Shown here: positions 20,230 through 29,313 of the stretch, piece after piece
How the letters are laid out: every line of letters starts with the position of its first letter
Position numbering within the stretch: the stretch's first letter is position 1
Notes under the pieces: generated by a model
What the model was told of the DNA's origin: nothing
Databases searched by the model: none
The model's input: the letters and a program-made list of their open reading frames with translations, nothing else
Program-made: the position numbers and the translations under genes
Assembly (NCBI GenBank): GCA_021155915.1
Contig: JAJNBE010000016.1
Span: 1-37,282 of the forward strand
DNA: 37,282 bases
DNA from: Solimicrobium sp.
Lineage (GTDB): Bacteria; Pseudomonadota; Gammaproteobacteria; Burkholderiales; Burkholderiaceae_D
Direction of reading: 5' to 3'

Positions 20230-21183
20230 ATGCAAAGTGCACCAATTAATCTAAACCATGTGCGAAAACAATTTAACCGGTCAGAAAGAATAGAGGCGAG
20301 TGAATTTATATCTCGCGAAATCGGACGTAGAATGGCGGAGCGCTTGCTCCTAGTCAGGTTGGATCCGGAACAAATACTGGATGCGGGATGTGGTAGTGGC
20401 GCCGATCACCAGCTATTACACACTATGTATCCGCAGGCTCAAATAATTGGAGTAGACGCTTCGCAAGAGTTACTGCAACGAGCTCTAACGAAACAGTCCA
20501 CGTCAGTGCAGAAGCTTTCACCAAGGTTTTATACCCGATGGTTTTCAAAAATTAAAGATAAGATCGGCGCTAAGTCGAACGTAAGTTTAAATTCAAGTTT
20601 GATCAATGGAGATTTTTGCCGTATTCCGCTTGCAAATCAGGCCATGAAGCTGCTGTGGTCTAATTTGGCATTACATTGGCATCCGGAGCCAGATCAGGTA
20701 TTTAAAGAGTGGCAGCGAATATTAAAGATCGACGGATTATTAATGTTTTCCTGTTTTGGTCCTGACAGTTTAAAAGAGATACGGCATGCCTTTAAGGATA
20801 TTGATCAAACGCCCCACACCCTTCCTTTTGTAGATATGCATGATTTTGGCGATATGTTAGTGCATGCCGGATTTGCCACGCCAGTTATGGACATGGAAGT
20901 AATTACTTTAACTTACGCAAGCGTCAAGCAGTTACTGGCTGAGGTGCGCTCTTTGGGCGGCAATCCACTGCAAACAAGAAGTCGTGGATTAACGGGAAAA
21001 ATAGCCTGGCAGACAATGTGCAACAAGTTAGAACAATTGCGCAGGGCAGATGGTCGAATTCCCCTTACCTTGGAAGTAATTTACGGTCACGCGTTCAAAG
21101 CAGCACCTAGGCAAAATAAACCCCACGTTACCACTATTAAATTCGATAGACTTAAAAATAAAATAGGTAAAACAGAGCGATAA
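20230..21183 (+). CDS. bioC: Malonyl-ACP O-methyltransferase BioC
   Basis: Methylates malonyl-ACP to prime pimeloyl synthesis for biotin. The SAM motif DAGCGSGAD is at 51-59, and SCFGPDSLKEIR is the F-G-P-D-S hallmark of BioC. A longer linker (about 95-130) sits between motif I and the second strand; such linkers occur in betaproteobacterial BioC (recollection, not checked). The start is ATG 20230, or GTG 20218 four codons before. No SD is strong. Other biotin genes are not in the window. Confidence 0.9.
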   Translation: MQSAPINLNHVRKQFNRSERIEASEFISREIGRRMAERLLLVRLDPEQILDAGCGSGADHQLLHTMYPQAQIIGVDASQELLQRALTKQSTSVQKLSPRFYTRWFSKIKDKIGAKSNVSLNSSLINGDFCRIPLANQAMKLLWSNLALHWHPEPDQVFKEWQRILKIDGLLMFSCFGPDSLKEIRHAFKDIDQTPHTLPFVDMHDFGDMLVHAGFATPVMDMEVITLTYASVKQLLAEVRSLGGNPLQTRSRGLTGKIAWQTMCNKLEQLRRADGRIPLTLEVIYGHAFKAAPRQNKPHVTTIKFDRLKNKIGKTER

Positions 21184-21538
21184 AAATTTGGGTGAGGACA
21201 CTAAAACCTATGGAAGAGGCTTGAACTGGGCTTAGGGCTGGGGAAAGCACATGTATCAATCCGATTCTGCACAGGTAGTTACCGGAGGCGACTAAATAAA
21301 ATTTTATGGGATCGCCGAAGAACGAGTTCTGTTCGAGCTTGATATCTTGCACTATTCCGACATATACTCTCGCAATCTTAATTTTGCCCGAGATTTTGAG
21401 CTGGCTCTAATTTCGGGGCATAAAACATCCGTATCGGCTAACAGGCCTCGGGATAGGGGCGTAACAAAGAAGGAGCCAGCAGGCAAATTCTTATCTGAGC
21501 TCTCTCTTTGTCAAAAATCTAATTGGTTTTGGGGAAAA
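21184..21538. other. Intergenic region upstream of coxB
   Basis: 355 bases without a supported gene. The only signal seen is the promoter at 21339-21368, leaving a roughly 165-base leader ahead of coxB. No convincing riboswitch or operator was recognised in it. Confidence 0.4.
21339..21368 (+). promoter_or_regulatory. Candidate sigma-70 promoter for the cox locus
   Basis: TTGATA (21339-21344) and TATACT (21363-21368) are separated by 18 bases, upstream of coxB. It has the correct strand and position. The match is by eye. Confidence 0.5.
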
Positions 21539-21539
21539 C

Positions 21540-22730
21540 ATGAAATATGCAAAGCAGTTGTCATCAATAATTTTCGGTTCTTTATTGCTGATGATAGGTA
21601 TATCCCCTTCTGCGCAGGCACTTGTTCAGAAGACTGTTGATAGTGACGGTGGACCGCGGGTACTAGGTATGAATTTTCAGCCTCCGGTTACGCAAATAGC
21701 TGAACAAATTTACAGTCTCCACAACCTGATGATGCTGATCTGCCTGATCATTTTTATTGCGGTATTTGCCGTAATGTTCTATTCGATATGCAAACATCGC
21801 AAATCGTTGGGCCATAAGCCCGCTACTTTTCATGAAAGTCTTACCATCGAAGTCGCATGGACCGTGGTGCCATTTATTCTTATTATCGCTATGGCATTAC
21901 CCGCAACAAAAACCGTTGTCGCTATGAAAGACACCTCTAATGCTGATGTCACTATTAAAGTCACTGGAATGCAATGGAAGTGGGGATATGACTATATAAA
22001 AGGTGAAGGGGAAGGCATTTCTTTTCTCTCTAACCTGTCAACTCCGCGGTCACAAATTGGCGAACCGGGAAAGCCGGCCACAGAAGCGCGTGGTGCAAAT
22101 TATCTTCTCGAAGTAGATAACGAAGTTGTAGTACCTGTTAATAAAAAAATTCGTATCATTACTACGGCGAACGATGTCATTCATTCATGGACTGTACAAG
22201 CGTTTGGTATTAAGCAGGATGCGTTTCCCGGATTTGTACGCGATACCTGGTTTAGAGCAGAAAGAATTGGTAAATATCGTGGTCAATGCGTTGAGCTCTG
22301 CGGCAAAGAACATGCCTTCATGCCCGTAGTAGTTAGTGTGGTCAGCGACGCAGATTACACCAAATGGGTTGATGGCAAGAAAAAAGAAATGGCTGCATTA
22401 GCTGATGATCCTAGTAAAGTGTGGACATTAGATGAATTAAAACAACGCGGTCAGAAAGTTTACAGCGCTAACTGCGTGGTTTGCCATCAGGCAAGTGGCA
22501 AAGGAGTGCCTCCAGCGTTTCCCGCTTTGGATGGCTCACCGATGATAGCTGGCCCAAAGGTTGGGCAAATAGATTTATTGTTGAATGGTAGGAATGCCAT
22601 GCCAGCATGGAAAAGCGTTTTATCAGATACCGACATTGCGGCAGTTATTACTTACACGCGTAATGCGTGGTCTAACAAAGCACAAGAAAATATTGTTCAG
22701 CCATCAGAAATAAAAGTTGCACGTAAGTAG
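21540..22730 (+). CDS. coxB: Cytochrome c oxidase subunit II with C-terminal cytochrome c domain
   Basis: Carries the CuA centre and a covalent heme c, and passes electrons to subunit I. Signal peptide about 1-27. Two membrane helices at about 62-84 and 104-125. CuA ligands H215, C250, E252, C254, H258 and M261 are all present, as is the WKWGYDY aromatic stretch. The added domain has CVVCH at 312-316 and axial Met354. GGGGA lies before the ATG. It is the first gene of the oxidase locus, and a 162-base gap with hairpins separates it from coxA. The fused form is common in betaproteobacteria. Confidence 0.96.
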   Translation: MKYAKQLSSIIFGSLLLMIGISPSAQALVQKTVDSDGGPRVLGMNFQPPVTQIAEQIYSLHNLMMLICLIIFIAVFAVMFYSICKHRKSLGHKPATFHESLTIEVAWTVVPFILIIAMALPATKTVVAMKDTSNADVTIKVTGMQWKWGYDYIKGEGEGISFLSNLSTPRSQIGEPGKPATEARGANYLLEVDNEVVVPVNKKIRIITTANDVIHSWTVQAFGIKQDAFPGFVRDTWFRAERIGKYRGQCVELCGKEHAFMPVVVSVVSDADYTKWVDGKKKEMAALADDPSKVWTLDELKQRGQKVYSANCVVCHQASGKGVPPAFPALDGSPMIAGPKVGQIDLLLNGRNAMPAWKSVLSDTDIAAVITYTRNAWSNKAQENIVQPSEIKVARK

Positions 22731-22796
22731 GAGGTAGAACCTCAGTAACATATTAAGGCAAGGGCCTCTGCCGTGTGTGCGTGTCGGGCGGCCTTG
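22731..22796 (+). other. Two hairpins in the coxB-coxA gap
   Basis: GAGGT/ACCTC (22731-22743) begins right after the coxB stop. CAAGGGCC (22759-22766) pairs with GGCCTTG (22790-22796) with one bulge. There is no T-run, so these may be processing or stability elements that set different coxB and coxA mRNA levels (inference). Confidence 0.4.
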
Positions 22797-22892
22797 TTAC
22801 CGAGCTTACTTGTATCGCCGAAAAGAAAAGTATGACGGACCTATTGCTGAGCCGCTAAGCATAATTCTTAAGAAAATTGACAGGAGATTTGA

Positions 22893-24497
22893 ATGAGTAA
22901 CATCACATTAAATCATGCGGAAACAGCTGATCACTCTCATGACCAGGAGCACGATAATCACCCGCATGGGTTTCGCCGCTGGTTGTTCGCTACTAATCAT
23001 AAGGATATCGGCACTTTATATTTGATATTTTCATTGACCATGCTAATGGTTGGTGGGGTGCTGGCACTTCTCATACGTGCTGAATTGTTTCAGCCAGGTC
23101 TACAATTTGTACAACCCGAATTTTTTAATCAGCTTACTACCATGCACGGTTTAATCATGGTGTTCGGCGCGATTATGCCGGCTTTCGTCGGTTTCGCGAA
23201 CTGGATGATTCCTCTCCAAATCGGCGCATCGGATATGGCTTTTGCGCGCATGAATAATTTTTCATTTTGGTTGTTACCGGTTGCAGCAATCTTGTTAGTA
23301 ACCTCCTTTTGGGTTCCGGGGGGTGCAACGGCAGCAGGCTGGACATTATATGCTCCCTTATCCACGCAAATGGGACCGGGAATGGATATGGCGATTTTTG
23401 CGATTCACATTATGGGAGCTTCTTCCATTATGGGAGCAATTAACATTATCACGACCATTTTAAATATGCGTGCTCCTGGCATGACTTTGATGAAAATGCC
23501 CATGTTTTGCTGGACCTGGTTGATCACTGCTTATCTGTTGATTGCCGTCATGCCAGTATTAGCAGGTGCAATTACGATGACCTTAACGGATCGACACTTC
23601 GGGACTTCATTTTTTAATGCAGCAGGCGGCGGCGATCCCGTAATGTACCAACATATTTTCTGGTTTTTCGGGCACCCAGAGGTGTACATCATGATTTTGC
23701 CTGCGTTTGGAATGATTTCTCAAATTATTCCTACCTTTGCACGTAAACCACTATTCGGTTACGCTTCCATGGTCTATGCAACTTCCTCGATTGCGATCTT
23801 GTCTTTCATGGTGTGGGCGCATCACATGTTCACTACCGGAATGCCAGTAACAGGACAATTATTTTTCATGTATGCGACAATGCTTATTGCAGTGCCCACT
23901 GGTGTAAAAGTATTTAACTGGGTTGCAACTATGTGGCAGGGCGCAATGACGTTCGAAACTCCCATGTTGTTTGCAGTGGGTTTTATCTTTGTATTTACTA
24001 TTGGCGGCTTCACTGGTCTGATCTTAGCTGTAACGCCTATTGATGTGCAGATGCAGGACACCTATTACGTGGTGGCTCATTTTCATTATGTGCTAGTAGC
24101 CGGATCGTTATTTGCCTTATTTGCCGGATTTTATTACTGGAGCCCTAAATGGACTGGCTTTATGTATAAAGAAACTAGGGGAAAAATTCATTTCTGGAGC
24201 TCGTTGTTCTGGTTTAACGTCACATTCTTCCCGATGCACTTTTTAGGTTTGGCCGGCATGCCTCGACGCTATGCCGACTATCCAGCGCAATTCACTGACT
24301 TTAATATGCTTGCAAGTATTGGCGCATTTGGTTTCGGTTTATCCCAGGTTTATTTTATCTTCTTCATAGTACTTCCCGCTTATAGGGGGGGCAAACCTGC
24401 TGATGATAAACCTTGGGAGGGTGCAGAGGGATTGGAATGGACTGTGCCAAGCCCGGCACCTTTCCACACTTTTGAAATACCCCCAACTGTTAAATAG
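22893..24497 (+). CDS. coxA: Cytochrome c oxidase subunit I
   Basis: Catalytic heme a / heme a3-CuB subunit that reduces oxygen and pumps protons. The 534 residues hold twelve helices. The heme a ligand is in [20 protein letters not shown] gives a CuB His, the cross-linked Tyr and the key Glu of the D channel. AHHMFTTG gives the other CuB ligands. VAHFHYVL gives the heme a3 and heme a ligands. [10 protein letters not shown] carries the K-channel Lys, so it is an A-type pump. CAGGAGA precedes the ATG. All key residues are present. Confidence 0.98.
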   Translation: MSNITLNHAETADHSHDQEHDNHPHGFRRWLFATNHKDIGTLYLIFSLTMLMVGGVLALLIRAELFQPGLQFVQPEFFNQLTTMHGLIMVFGAIMPAFVGFANWMIPLQIGASDMAFARMNNFSFWLLPVAAILLVTSFWVPGGATAAGWTLYAPLSTQMGPGMDMAIFAIHIMGASSIMGAINIITTILNMRAPGMTLMKMPMFCWTWLITAYLLIAVMPVLAGAITMTLTDRHFGTSFFNAAGGGDPVMYQHIFWFFGHPEVYIMILPAFGMISQIIPTFARKPLFGYASMVYATSSIAILSFMVWAHHMFTTGMPVTGQLFFMYATMLIAVPTGVKVFNWVATMWQGAMTFETPMLFAVGFIFVFTIGGFTGLILAVTPIDVQMQDTYYVVAHFHYVLVAGSLFALFAGFYYWSPKWTGFMYKETRGKIHFWSSLFWFNVTFFPMHFLGLAGMPRRYADYPAQFTDFNMLASIGAFGFGLSQVYFIFFIVLPAYRGGKPADDKPWEGAEGLEWTVPSPAPFHTFEIPPTVK

Positions 24498-24531
24498 AAG
24501 GATGAAGGATTATTATTCCTTCTTTAATCAA

Positions 24532-24636
24532 ATGGTAAATAAAAAGTTTAAAAATCGTCACACCGCATTTTTATTAGCTTTAATCGCCACCTTATTTTTT
24601 ATAGCAGTAGTAGCGAAACAAATTTGGTTTAGATAA
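24532..24636 (+). CDS. Cytochrome oxidase small assembly protein (about 34 aa)
   Basis: A tiny one-helix membrane protein: a short basic N-terminus (VNKKFKNRHTAF), one hydrophobic helix, and a C-terminal KQIWFR. It occupies the coxA-ctaG gap where betaproteobacteria carry a protein of this size and layout annotated as oxidase small assembly protein. Its stop overlaps the ctaG ATG by one base (TAATG), so they are coupled. An upstream ATG at 24502 would give 44 residues; I prefer 24532 because the length and the N-R-x-T spacing fit the family, though neither start has a good SD. Confidence 0.75.
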   Translation: MVNKKFKNRHTAFLLALIATLFFIAVVAKQIWFR

Positions 24637-25202
24637 TGCGTAATCCTAAAGCAATAGAGTTACTTGAAAAATTAAATTCGGTAATGTTAGGAAAGTTGAT
24701 CGTAGTGGCAGTACTTATGTTCGGATTTGGCTGGGCATTAATTCCTGTTTACAAACAGATTTGTAAGTTGACTGGCGTCAACATTCTTACCCAGCAGGAC
24801 GAAATGGCCGTGGTTCCTCTGAATTCCCAAGTAGATAGTAGTCGGGTCGTTACCATTGAATTTGATGCAAATACTACTGGTCCCTGGCGTTTTAGACCAG
24901 TTGTAAATAGCATGAAGATCCATCCAGGCGAAATGGCTCAAATTGTTTATGAAGTAGTAAATACCCAATCACGCTCAATGGATGCGCAAGCAATACCTAG
25001 TTATGCCCCTCAACAAGCAGGGTCGTTTTTTATGAAAGTAGAGTGCTTTTGTTTCAAACAGCAAACATTAGGGCCTAACGAGGCCCGGCAAATGCCCGTC
25101 GTTTTCTATATTGATCCCAAACTGCCTAAAAATGTGAAGACGATCACGTTGTCGTACACTTTTTTTGAAGTAGGTGGTGCCCCGCTCAAAGCTTCAGTTT
25201 AG
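24636..25202 (+). CDS. ctaG: Cytochrome c oxidase assembly protein CtaG / Cox11
   Basis: Inserts copper into the CuB site of subunit I. One N-terminal membrane helix (about 19-38) anchors a periplasmic immunoglobulin-like domain. The copper-binding CFCF motif is at 137-140, preceded by SFFMKVE and followed by Q-x5-E, as in the family. 188 residues is normal. Coupled to the small assembly protein upstream. Confidence 0.97.
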   Translation: MRNPKAIELLEKLNSVMLGKLIVVAVLMFGFGWALIPVYKQICKLTGVNILTQQDEMAVVPLNSQVDSSRVVTIEFDANTTGPWRFRPVVNSMKIHPGEMAQIVYEVVNTQSRSMDAQAIPSYAPQQAGSFFMKVECFCFKQQTLGPNEARQMPVVFYIDPKLPKNVKTITLSYTFFEVGGAPLKASV

Positions 25203-25217
25203 TTTTTAGGAAATTTT

Positions 25218-25433
25218 ATGAAGGAACTGAAAACTGCTACTCGTCGTAAAATTTCTTTTATTGCGACATTAAAAGCCATATGTTGGTCTTTTTTTGGCGT
25301 CCGTAAAAAAAGTGGCTATGAGCAAGATGCCGCGAACTTAAACCCGATTTATGTGATTGTTGCAGGAATTTTAGTGGCCATATTATTTGTTACAATCTTG
25401 CTCCTGATTGTTAAATGTGTTGTCGCTAATTAG
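25218..25433 (+). CDS. DUF2970 family small membrane protein
   Basis: 71 residues. A basic N-terminal segment with LKAICWSFFGVRKKSGYEQD, the hallmark of DUF2970, is followed by one membrane helix (about 44-67). It lies between ctaG and coxC, where such proteins occur in many proteobacterial oxidase loci. No biochemical role is known. TTTAGGAAATTTT leads the ATG (AGGAAA SD). Confidence 0.85.
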   Translation: MKELKTATRRKISFIATLKAICWSFFGVRKKSGYEQDAANLNPIYVIVAGILVAILFVTILLLIVKCVVAN

Positions 25434-25469
25434 ATATTGGATAATAGATTTTTGTTTCAGGAGATAGAA

Positions 25470-26342
25470 ATGCGTTCAGACCACGTTAAGGCGTCAAATC
25501 AAGCGCCCCACTACTTTATACCCGGCCCTTCACAGTGGCCATTCCTCGCCGGGGCAACATTGCTCTTGACGATGTTAGGGGCCGCTGCATGGGTGAACAG
25601 TGTACCAGGCGGGATGTATATCAATTTAATCGGGATATTGCTTACCTTATTTGTTTTGTACTATTGGTTTGGCGATGCTATAAAGGAGTCGGAGAGCGGA
25701 AAATATAGCGCGAACGTGGATCTGTCTTATCGTTGGAGCATGGGATGGTTTATTTTCTCGGAAGTAATGTTTTTTGCTGCTTTCTTTGGTGCTTTGTTTT
25801 ACGCGCGTGACATTTCTATGTCTTGGTTAGCTGATTTGGATAACCAGCTTTTGTGGCCGGATTTTGTAGCGCATTGGGGTAATGCGGGGCCAGCGGGAAC
25901 AGTTGAAGCATTTAAAGTAATGCCTGCATTTCCTATTCCAACCATAAATACCGCATTATTACTGACTTCCGGCGTTACACTCACTATTGCACATCATGCA
26001 TTGCTGGCGGGACATCGCGCCAAAACTTCATTTTTTTTATTTGCGACCATTTTATTAGGCGCAATTTTTATGGGTTTCCAGATTTATGAGTATATACATG
26101 CCTATACAGAATTAAACTTAAAACTTACTTCAGGTATATATGGGTCAACGTTTTTCTTATTAACGGGCTTCCATGGATTCCACGTGACAATAGGCGCAAT
26201 CATATTGTCGGTGGTTCTGTATCGTCATCTAAAAGGTCATTTCACGCCAACTCATCATTTCGCTTTTGAGGGTGCGGCGTGGTATTGGCATTTTGTGGAC
26301 GTTGTTTGGTTAGGTTTATATGTAGTTGTGTATTGGTTGTAA
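25470..26342 (+). CDS. coxC: Cytochrome c oxidase subunit III
   Basis: Seven-helix subunit that stabilises the catalytic core and proton uptake. The 290 residues include YRWSMGWFIFSEVMFFAAFF, ALLLTSGVTLTIAHHAL, GFHGFHVTIGA and the ending AWYWHFVDVVWLGLYVVVYW, all typical. I chose the ATG at 25470 with AGGAGA five bases upstream; an in-frame TTG at 25437 would add 11 residues. A terminator-like hairpin follows. Confidence 0.97.
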   Translation: MRSDHVKASNQAPHYFIPGPSQWPFLAGATLLLTMLGAAAWVNSVPGGMYINLIGILLTLFVLYYWFGDAIKESESGKYSANVDLSYRWSMGWFIFSEVMFFAAFFGALFYARDISMSWLADLDNQLLWPDFVAHWGNAGPAGTVEAFKVMPAFPIPTINTALLLTSGVTLTIAHHALLAGHRAKTSFFLFATILLGAIFMGFQIYEYIHAYTELNLKLTSGIYGSTFFLLTGFHGFHVTIGAIILSVVLYRHLKGHFTPTHHFAFEGAAWYWHFVDVVWLGLYVVVYWL

Positions 26343-26353
26343 TAGGCTACGAC

Positions 26354-26385
26354 AAAAACCGCGTCTATGAATGATGCGGTTTTGG
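26354..26385 (+). terminator. Hairpin terminator after coxC
   Basis: AAAACCGCGTC (26355-26365) pairs with GATGCGGTTTT (26373-26383), with one G-U pair and a 7-base loop, followed by GGTT rather than a long T-run. It lies just downstream of coxC and ahead of the antisense gene. Confidence 0.6.
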
Positions 26386-26454
26386 TTGATCATCTTTAGC
26401 GATAGGACGAGAAGCCCACATAAAGTTGGTAAATACGTTGCTCATGAATTAGGC

Positions 26455-26658
26455 TTAATATAGAAGTCCTGTTGGTTTAATATAACCCAAATAATAAGCA
26501 ATCAATATCAATATAAATAATGTGACTGAAAAACCCACGCGGAATGCCAGCGCTTTCATCGTCCGCAGACTTCGTCCCTTATCCCTCATCAAAAAAATTA
26601 AGGCTGAACTTAAGCTTACAATGATGAGGATGAAGGCAATAGCAACTAAAATTTTCAT
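26455..26658 (-). CDS. Twin transmembrane protein, DUF2909 family
   Basis: 67 residues: a hydrophobic helix (about 3-24), a short basic RDKGRSLRTMKALAFRV loop, and a second helix (about 39-58) ending GYIKP. This fits the DUF2909 twin-TM proteins found beside cox genes. The start is ATG 26658; an upstream extension to 26703 reads poorly. It is the only gene of the locus on the opposite strand, divergent from SURF1 with 53 bases between, so it has its own promoter. Confidence 0.82.
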   Translation of the reverse strand: MKILVAIAFILIIVSLSSALIFLMRDKGRSLRTMKALAFRVGFSVTLFILILIAYYLGYIKPTGLLY

Positions 26659-26711
26659 AACTTTGTTGGTGTTTAACAAGCAGTACGTGGGGATTTTTTG
26701 CAAAATAAGCT

Positions 26712-27428
26712 ATGGCTATTGTACCTATTTTTCGCTCCAGGCTCGTCCCTTTTACTGCGACTTTATTCGTAGTAACGCTAGGATGCTCACTATCTTTTTG
26801 GCAAATGCAGCGTGCTCAACAAAAAGAGACCATAGAAGCGCAAGTGAAAGCACGTGAAAGTATTCCTCCAATCGATATTTCTCCATCAATTGATATCAAG
26901 CAAATGGAGTATACAAGAGTAACCTTGAAGGGTGAATTCGTTAAAGACTGGCCGCTTTATTTGGATAATCGCCCCATGCATGGCATTGCCGGTATATATG
27001 TGATGATGCCGTTCAAACTACAAAAAAATTCCCAATATGTGTTAATCGCTCGGGGTTGGACTCCCCGGGATTCTCGAGATCGAACCGCAATTAAAAAAAT
27101 CGAAACTCCTACGGGCGTAATTCAAATTGAAGGCATAGTGAAATCGAATAGTGGTCATGTTTTGCAGCTGGGGGAAAGTGAGGCGTTACTTCCAGGAGTA
27201 CTTACTCAAAATCTGGAAATAGATGCGTTTATTCAGGCAAGCAAATTGCCCGCTTATCCTTTTATTGTGGAACAAACCAGTAATACAAAAGATGGTTTGC
27301 TACGCGACTGGCCGCGTCCGTCGCTGGGTTCAGAGCGGCACCGCGGATATGCTTTCCAATGGTTAGCTCTAGCGGCCACAGCTTTACTATTTTTTTTATT
27401 TTCAGGATTGAGAAGACAGAATGGATAA
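26712..27428 (+). CDS. SURF1 family cytochrome oxidase assembly protein
   Basis: Helps heme a insertion into subunit I. Two membrane helices flank a periplasmic domain: residues about 10-29 with LSFWQMQRAQQKE, and the C-terminal YAFQWLALAATALLFFLF. The conserved RPMHGIAGIYVMMPF, GWTPRDSRDR and WPRPSLGSERHRGYAFQW blocks are present. 238 residues is normal. Its stop overlaps the start of the next gene by 8 bases. Confidence 0.95.
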   Translation: MAIVPIFRSRLVPFTATLFVVTLGCSLSFWQMQRAQQKETIEAQVKARESIPPIDISPSIDIKQMEYTRVTLKGEFVKDWPLYLDNRPMHGIAGIYVMMPFKLQKNSQYVLIARGWTPRDSRDRTAIKKIETPTGVIQIEGIVKSNSGHVLQLGESEALLPGVLTQNLEIDAFIQASKLPAYPFIVEQTSNTKDGLLRDWPRPSLGSERHRGYAFQWLALAATALLFFLFSGLRRQNG

Positions 27429-28017
27429 TAGTATAAGTCAGGGTAGAAAGCGAGGTAGGTGGAAACTGTATTTAGTGTTAGCCATTTGTGCCTCCCCGCT
27501 TATCCTTTCGTATGTGGCTTACTACATAATTAAGCCAGCGGCGCGTACAAATTACGGTACATTACTTGATCCGCGTTTATACCCTATCCCAAAGTTGAAT
27601 GAAATGCTGCAAGGCAGTGAAAATCAAGAGTTAGATGCATACCAAGGTAAGTGGATTATGCTGCAGGTTAGCTCATCTGATTGTTCGCCGATTTGCCAAA
27701 ACACGTTGCTCAACATGCGTCAATTGCGGCTCATGCAAGGCAAAGAGAGGAGTAGAATTGAGCGAGTGGTACTAATCACTGACCAAAATCCGATAGAAAC
27801 AAGTTTGCTTCGCGAATACGATGACGTCCATTTTCTCCGTGCTGATGCGAAACGGATAAAAGCCTGGTTGCCGGTAGAGCAGGACGGAGTTGAGTATGAT
27901 CGTATTTATTTAATTGACCCGTCCGGCAATCTGATGATGCGATATCCCGCTGATGCAGATCCAAATAAAGTAAAAAAAGATATAGCTAAGTTGCTTAAAG
28001 CATCCGCCATTGGTTAG
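27421..28017 (+). CDS. Membrane-anchored thioredoxin-like protein of the cox locus
   Basis: 198 residues: one N-terminal helix (about 15-38), then a periplasmic thioredoxin-like domain. DCSPICQ gives C88-x3-C92, spaced as in SCO copper chaperones, and IDPSGNLMMRYPADADPNKVKKDIAKLL fits the C-terminal strand and helix. No clear distal His equal to that of SCO was found, so copper binding is uncertain. Proteins in this position are common but uncharacterised. It overlaps SURF1 and precedes ctaA. It could reduce CuA cysteines or handle copper (inference). Confidence 0.85.
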   Translation: MDNSISQGRKRGRWKLYLVLAICASPLILSYVAYYIIKPAARTNYGTLLDPRLYPIPKLNEMLQGSENQELDAYQGKWIMLQVSSSDCSPICQNTLLNMRQLRLMQGKERSRIERVVLITDQNPIETSLLREYDDVHFLRADAKRIKAWLPVEQDGVEYDRIYLIDPSGNLMMRYPADADPNKVKKDIAKLLKASAIG

Positions 28018-28022
28018 CATAT

Positions 28023-29234
28023 ATGTGGATCCAACTTATTTCCATTGCGTTACTAATTGCTGCATTACCGTTATCTGTTATTTGGGTTTCAAACGATGCG
28101 AATAAATACCGCAAATTAATTTTAGTAACCACGTTTTTAACGTTCGACCTAATCATGTTCGGTGCTTTTACGCGCCTGACCGATTCTGGTTTAGGATGTC
28201 CTGACTGGCCTGGTTGTTATGGCGCCGCTAATCCGTTCCTTGCGCATGCGGATATTCATGCCGCCCAAACAGCGATGCCTGATGGTCCGGTAACACATTT
28301 TAAAGCGTGGGTGGAAATGATCCATCGTTATTTGGCTATGGCTGTAGGTATTTTGATTTTGGCACAGATGGTTATTGCTTGGATAAAGCGTAAGCAATTC
28401 GAAGGTGCGCTATTTTTTTCGATAGCGTTGTTTCTATTCGTATGTCTACAAGGCGCATTCGGTATGTGGACGGTCACCTTAAAATTGCAGCCAATTGTTG
28501 TGACTATTCATCTGCTATTGGGAATGGTATTGCTTGCCATGCTGGTGTGGATGTTCGAGCGCACACAACCGAGCTGGGATAATTCCCCTCTTTCCTCTGC
28601 GAAAGACGACGTGGGAGCAAGTCGTGAAAATGGGAGAGGGGAGGGTGAATATCTTATTCGTCATCAAAAAAATTGGAACAAAATTAGCTTAAACAGCATA
28701 GCAAACTCCTTCTCCCACGATGAGAAGGAGCAAGAACTGAAATGGTCAGCGCGTATCGCCTGGCTAATTCTGTTGATTCAGATTGCACTCGGTGGATGGG
28801 TTAGTACCAATTACGCTGTATTAGCATGCACGGATTACCCGATGTGCCAGGGAGTACTTATTCCGTCGATGGATTTTGAAAATGGTTTCAGTTTATGGCG
28901 TAAATTGGGCATGACAGCGCAGGGTGAATACTTATCATTCGCCGCATTAACAGCAATCCATTGGGTGCACCGGAATTTCGCTTTGCTCGTAATAATCAGT
29001 TCCGCTTATGTGGCTTTTCGTGCTCGCACGCTGATGGGTCTGAAAATAATTGCTAATGCGATTTTCACTGTCTTAATTCTGCAAGTGGGTACCGGCTTAG
29101 CTAACATATTATTTAACTGGCCGTTAGTAATTGCCGTGCTACATAATAGTGGCGCAGCACTTCTCTTGATATTGCTTACAATGCTAAATTCCAGAATAGA
29201 CTCAACTAGTAGAATGCCTGTGGCAACACGTTAA
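28023..29234 (+). CDS. ctaA: Heme A synthase CtaA / Cox15, with an in-frame insertion
   Basis: Oxidises heme O to heme A for subunit I. Eight membrane helices in two halves. Conserved blocks: FGAFTRLTDSGLGCPDWPGCYG, EMIHRYLAM, TIHLLLGM, GGWVSTNYAVLACTDYPMCQG, AIHWVHRNFALL and AVLHNSGAALLL, with the paired His ligands kept. The 403 residues exceed the usual size by about 50. The excess is residues about 187-239, a polar stretch between helices 4 and 5 encoded by palindromic repeat DNA (listed separately). The frame stays open, so the enzyme may still work. It follows the thioredoxin-like gene by 5 bases. Confidence 0.93.
   Translation: MWIQLISIALLIAALPLSVIWVSNDANKYRKLILVTTFLTFDLIMFGAFTRLTDSGLGCPDWPGCYGAANPFLAHADIHAAQTAMPDGPVTHFKAWVEMIHRYLAMAVGILILAQMVIAWIKRKQFEGALFFSIALFLFVCLQGAFGMWTVTLKLQPIVVTIHLLLGMVLLAMLVWMFERTQPSWDNSPLSSAKDDVGASRENGRGEGEYLIRHQKNWNKISLNSIANSFSHDEKEQELKWSARIAWLILLIQIALGGWVSTNYAVLACTDYPMCQGVLIPSMDFENGFSLWRKLGMTAQGEYLSFAALTAIHWVHRNFALLVIISSAYVAFRARTLMGLKIIANAIFTVLILQVGTGLANILFNWPLVIAVLHNSGAALLLILLTMLNSRIDSTSRMPVATR
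28581..28739. repeat. Palindromic repeat inserted in frame in ctaA
   Basis: About 159 bases built around two hairpins: CCCCTCT (28585-28591) with AGAGGGG (28635-28641), and CTCCTTCTC (28706-28714) with GAGAAGGAG (28722-28730). An inner ACGAC/GTCGT pair lies in the first. The purine/pyrimidine-rich arms are unlike the flanking gene. The encoded peptide is polar and matches no conserved CtaA part. This suggests a small mobile palindromic element that landed in a tolerant loop (inference). Confidence 0.7.
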
Positions 29235-29313
29235 GAATGACCGCCGGTGAACGCCACCCTAGCATAATAAATGGTGGCAAGGGTAAGCGCAGCTCAAGCA
29301 ATCTCAACGAAGT

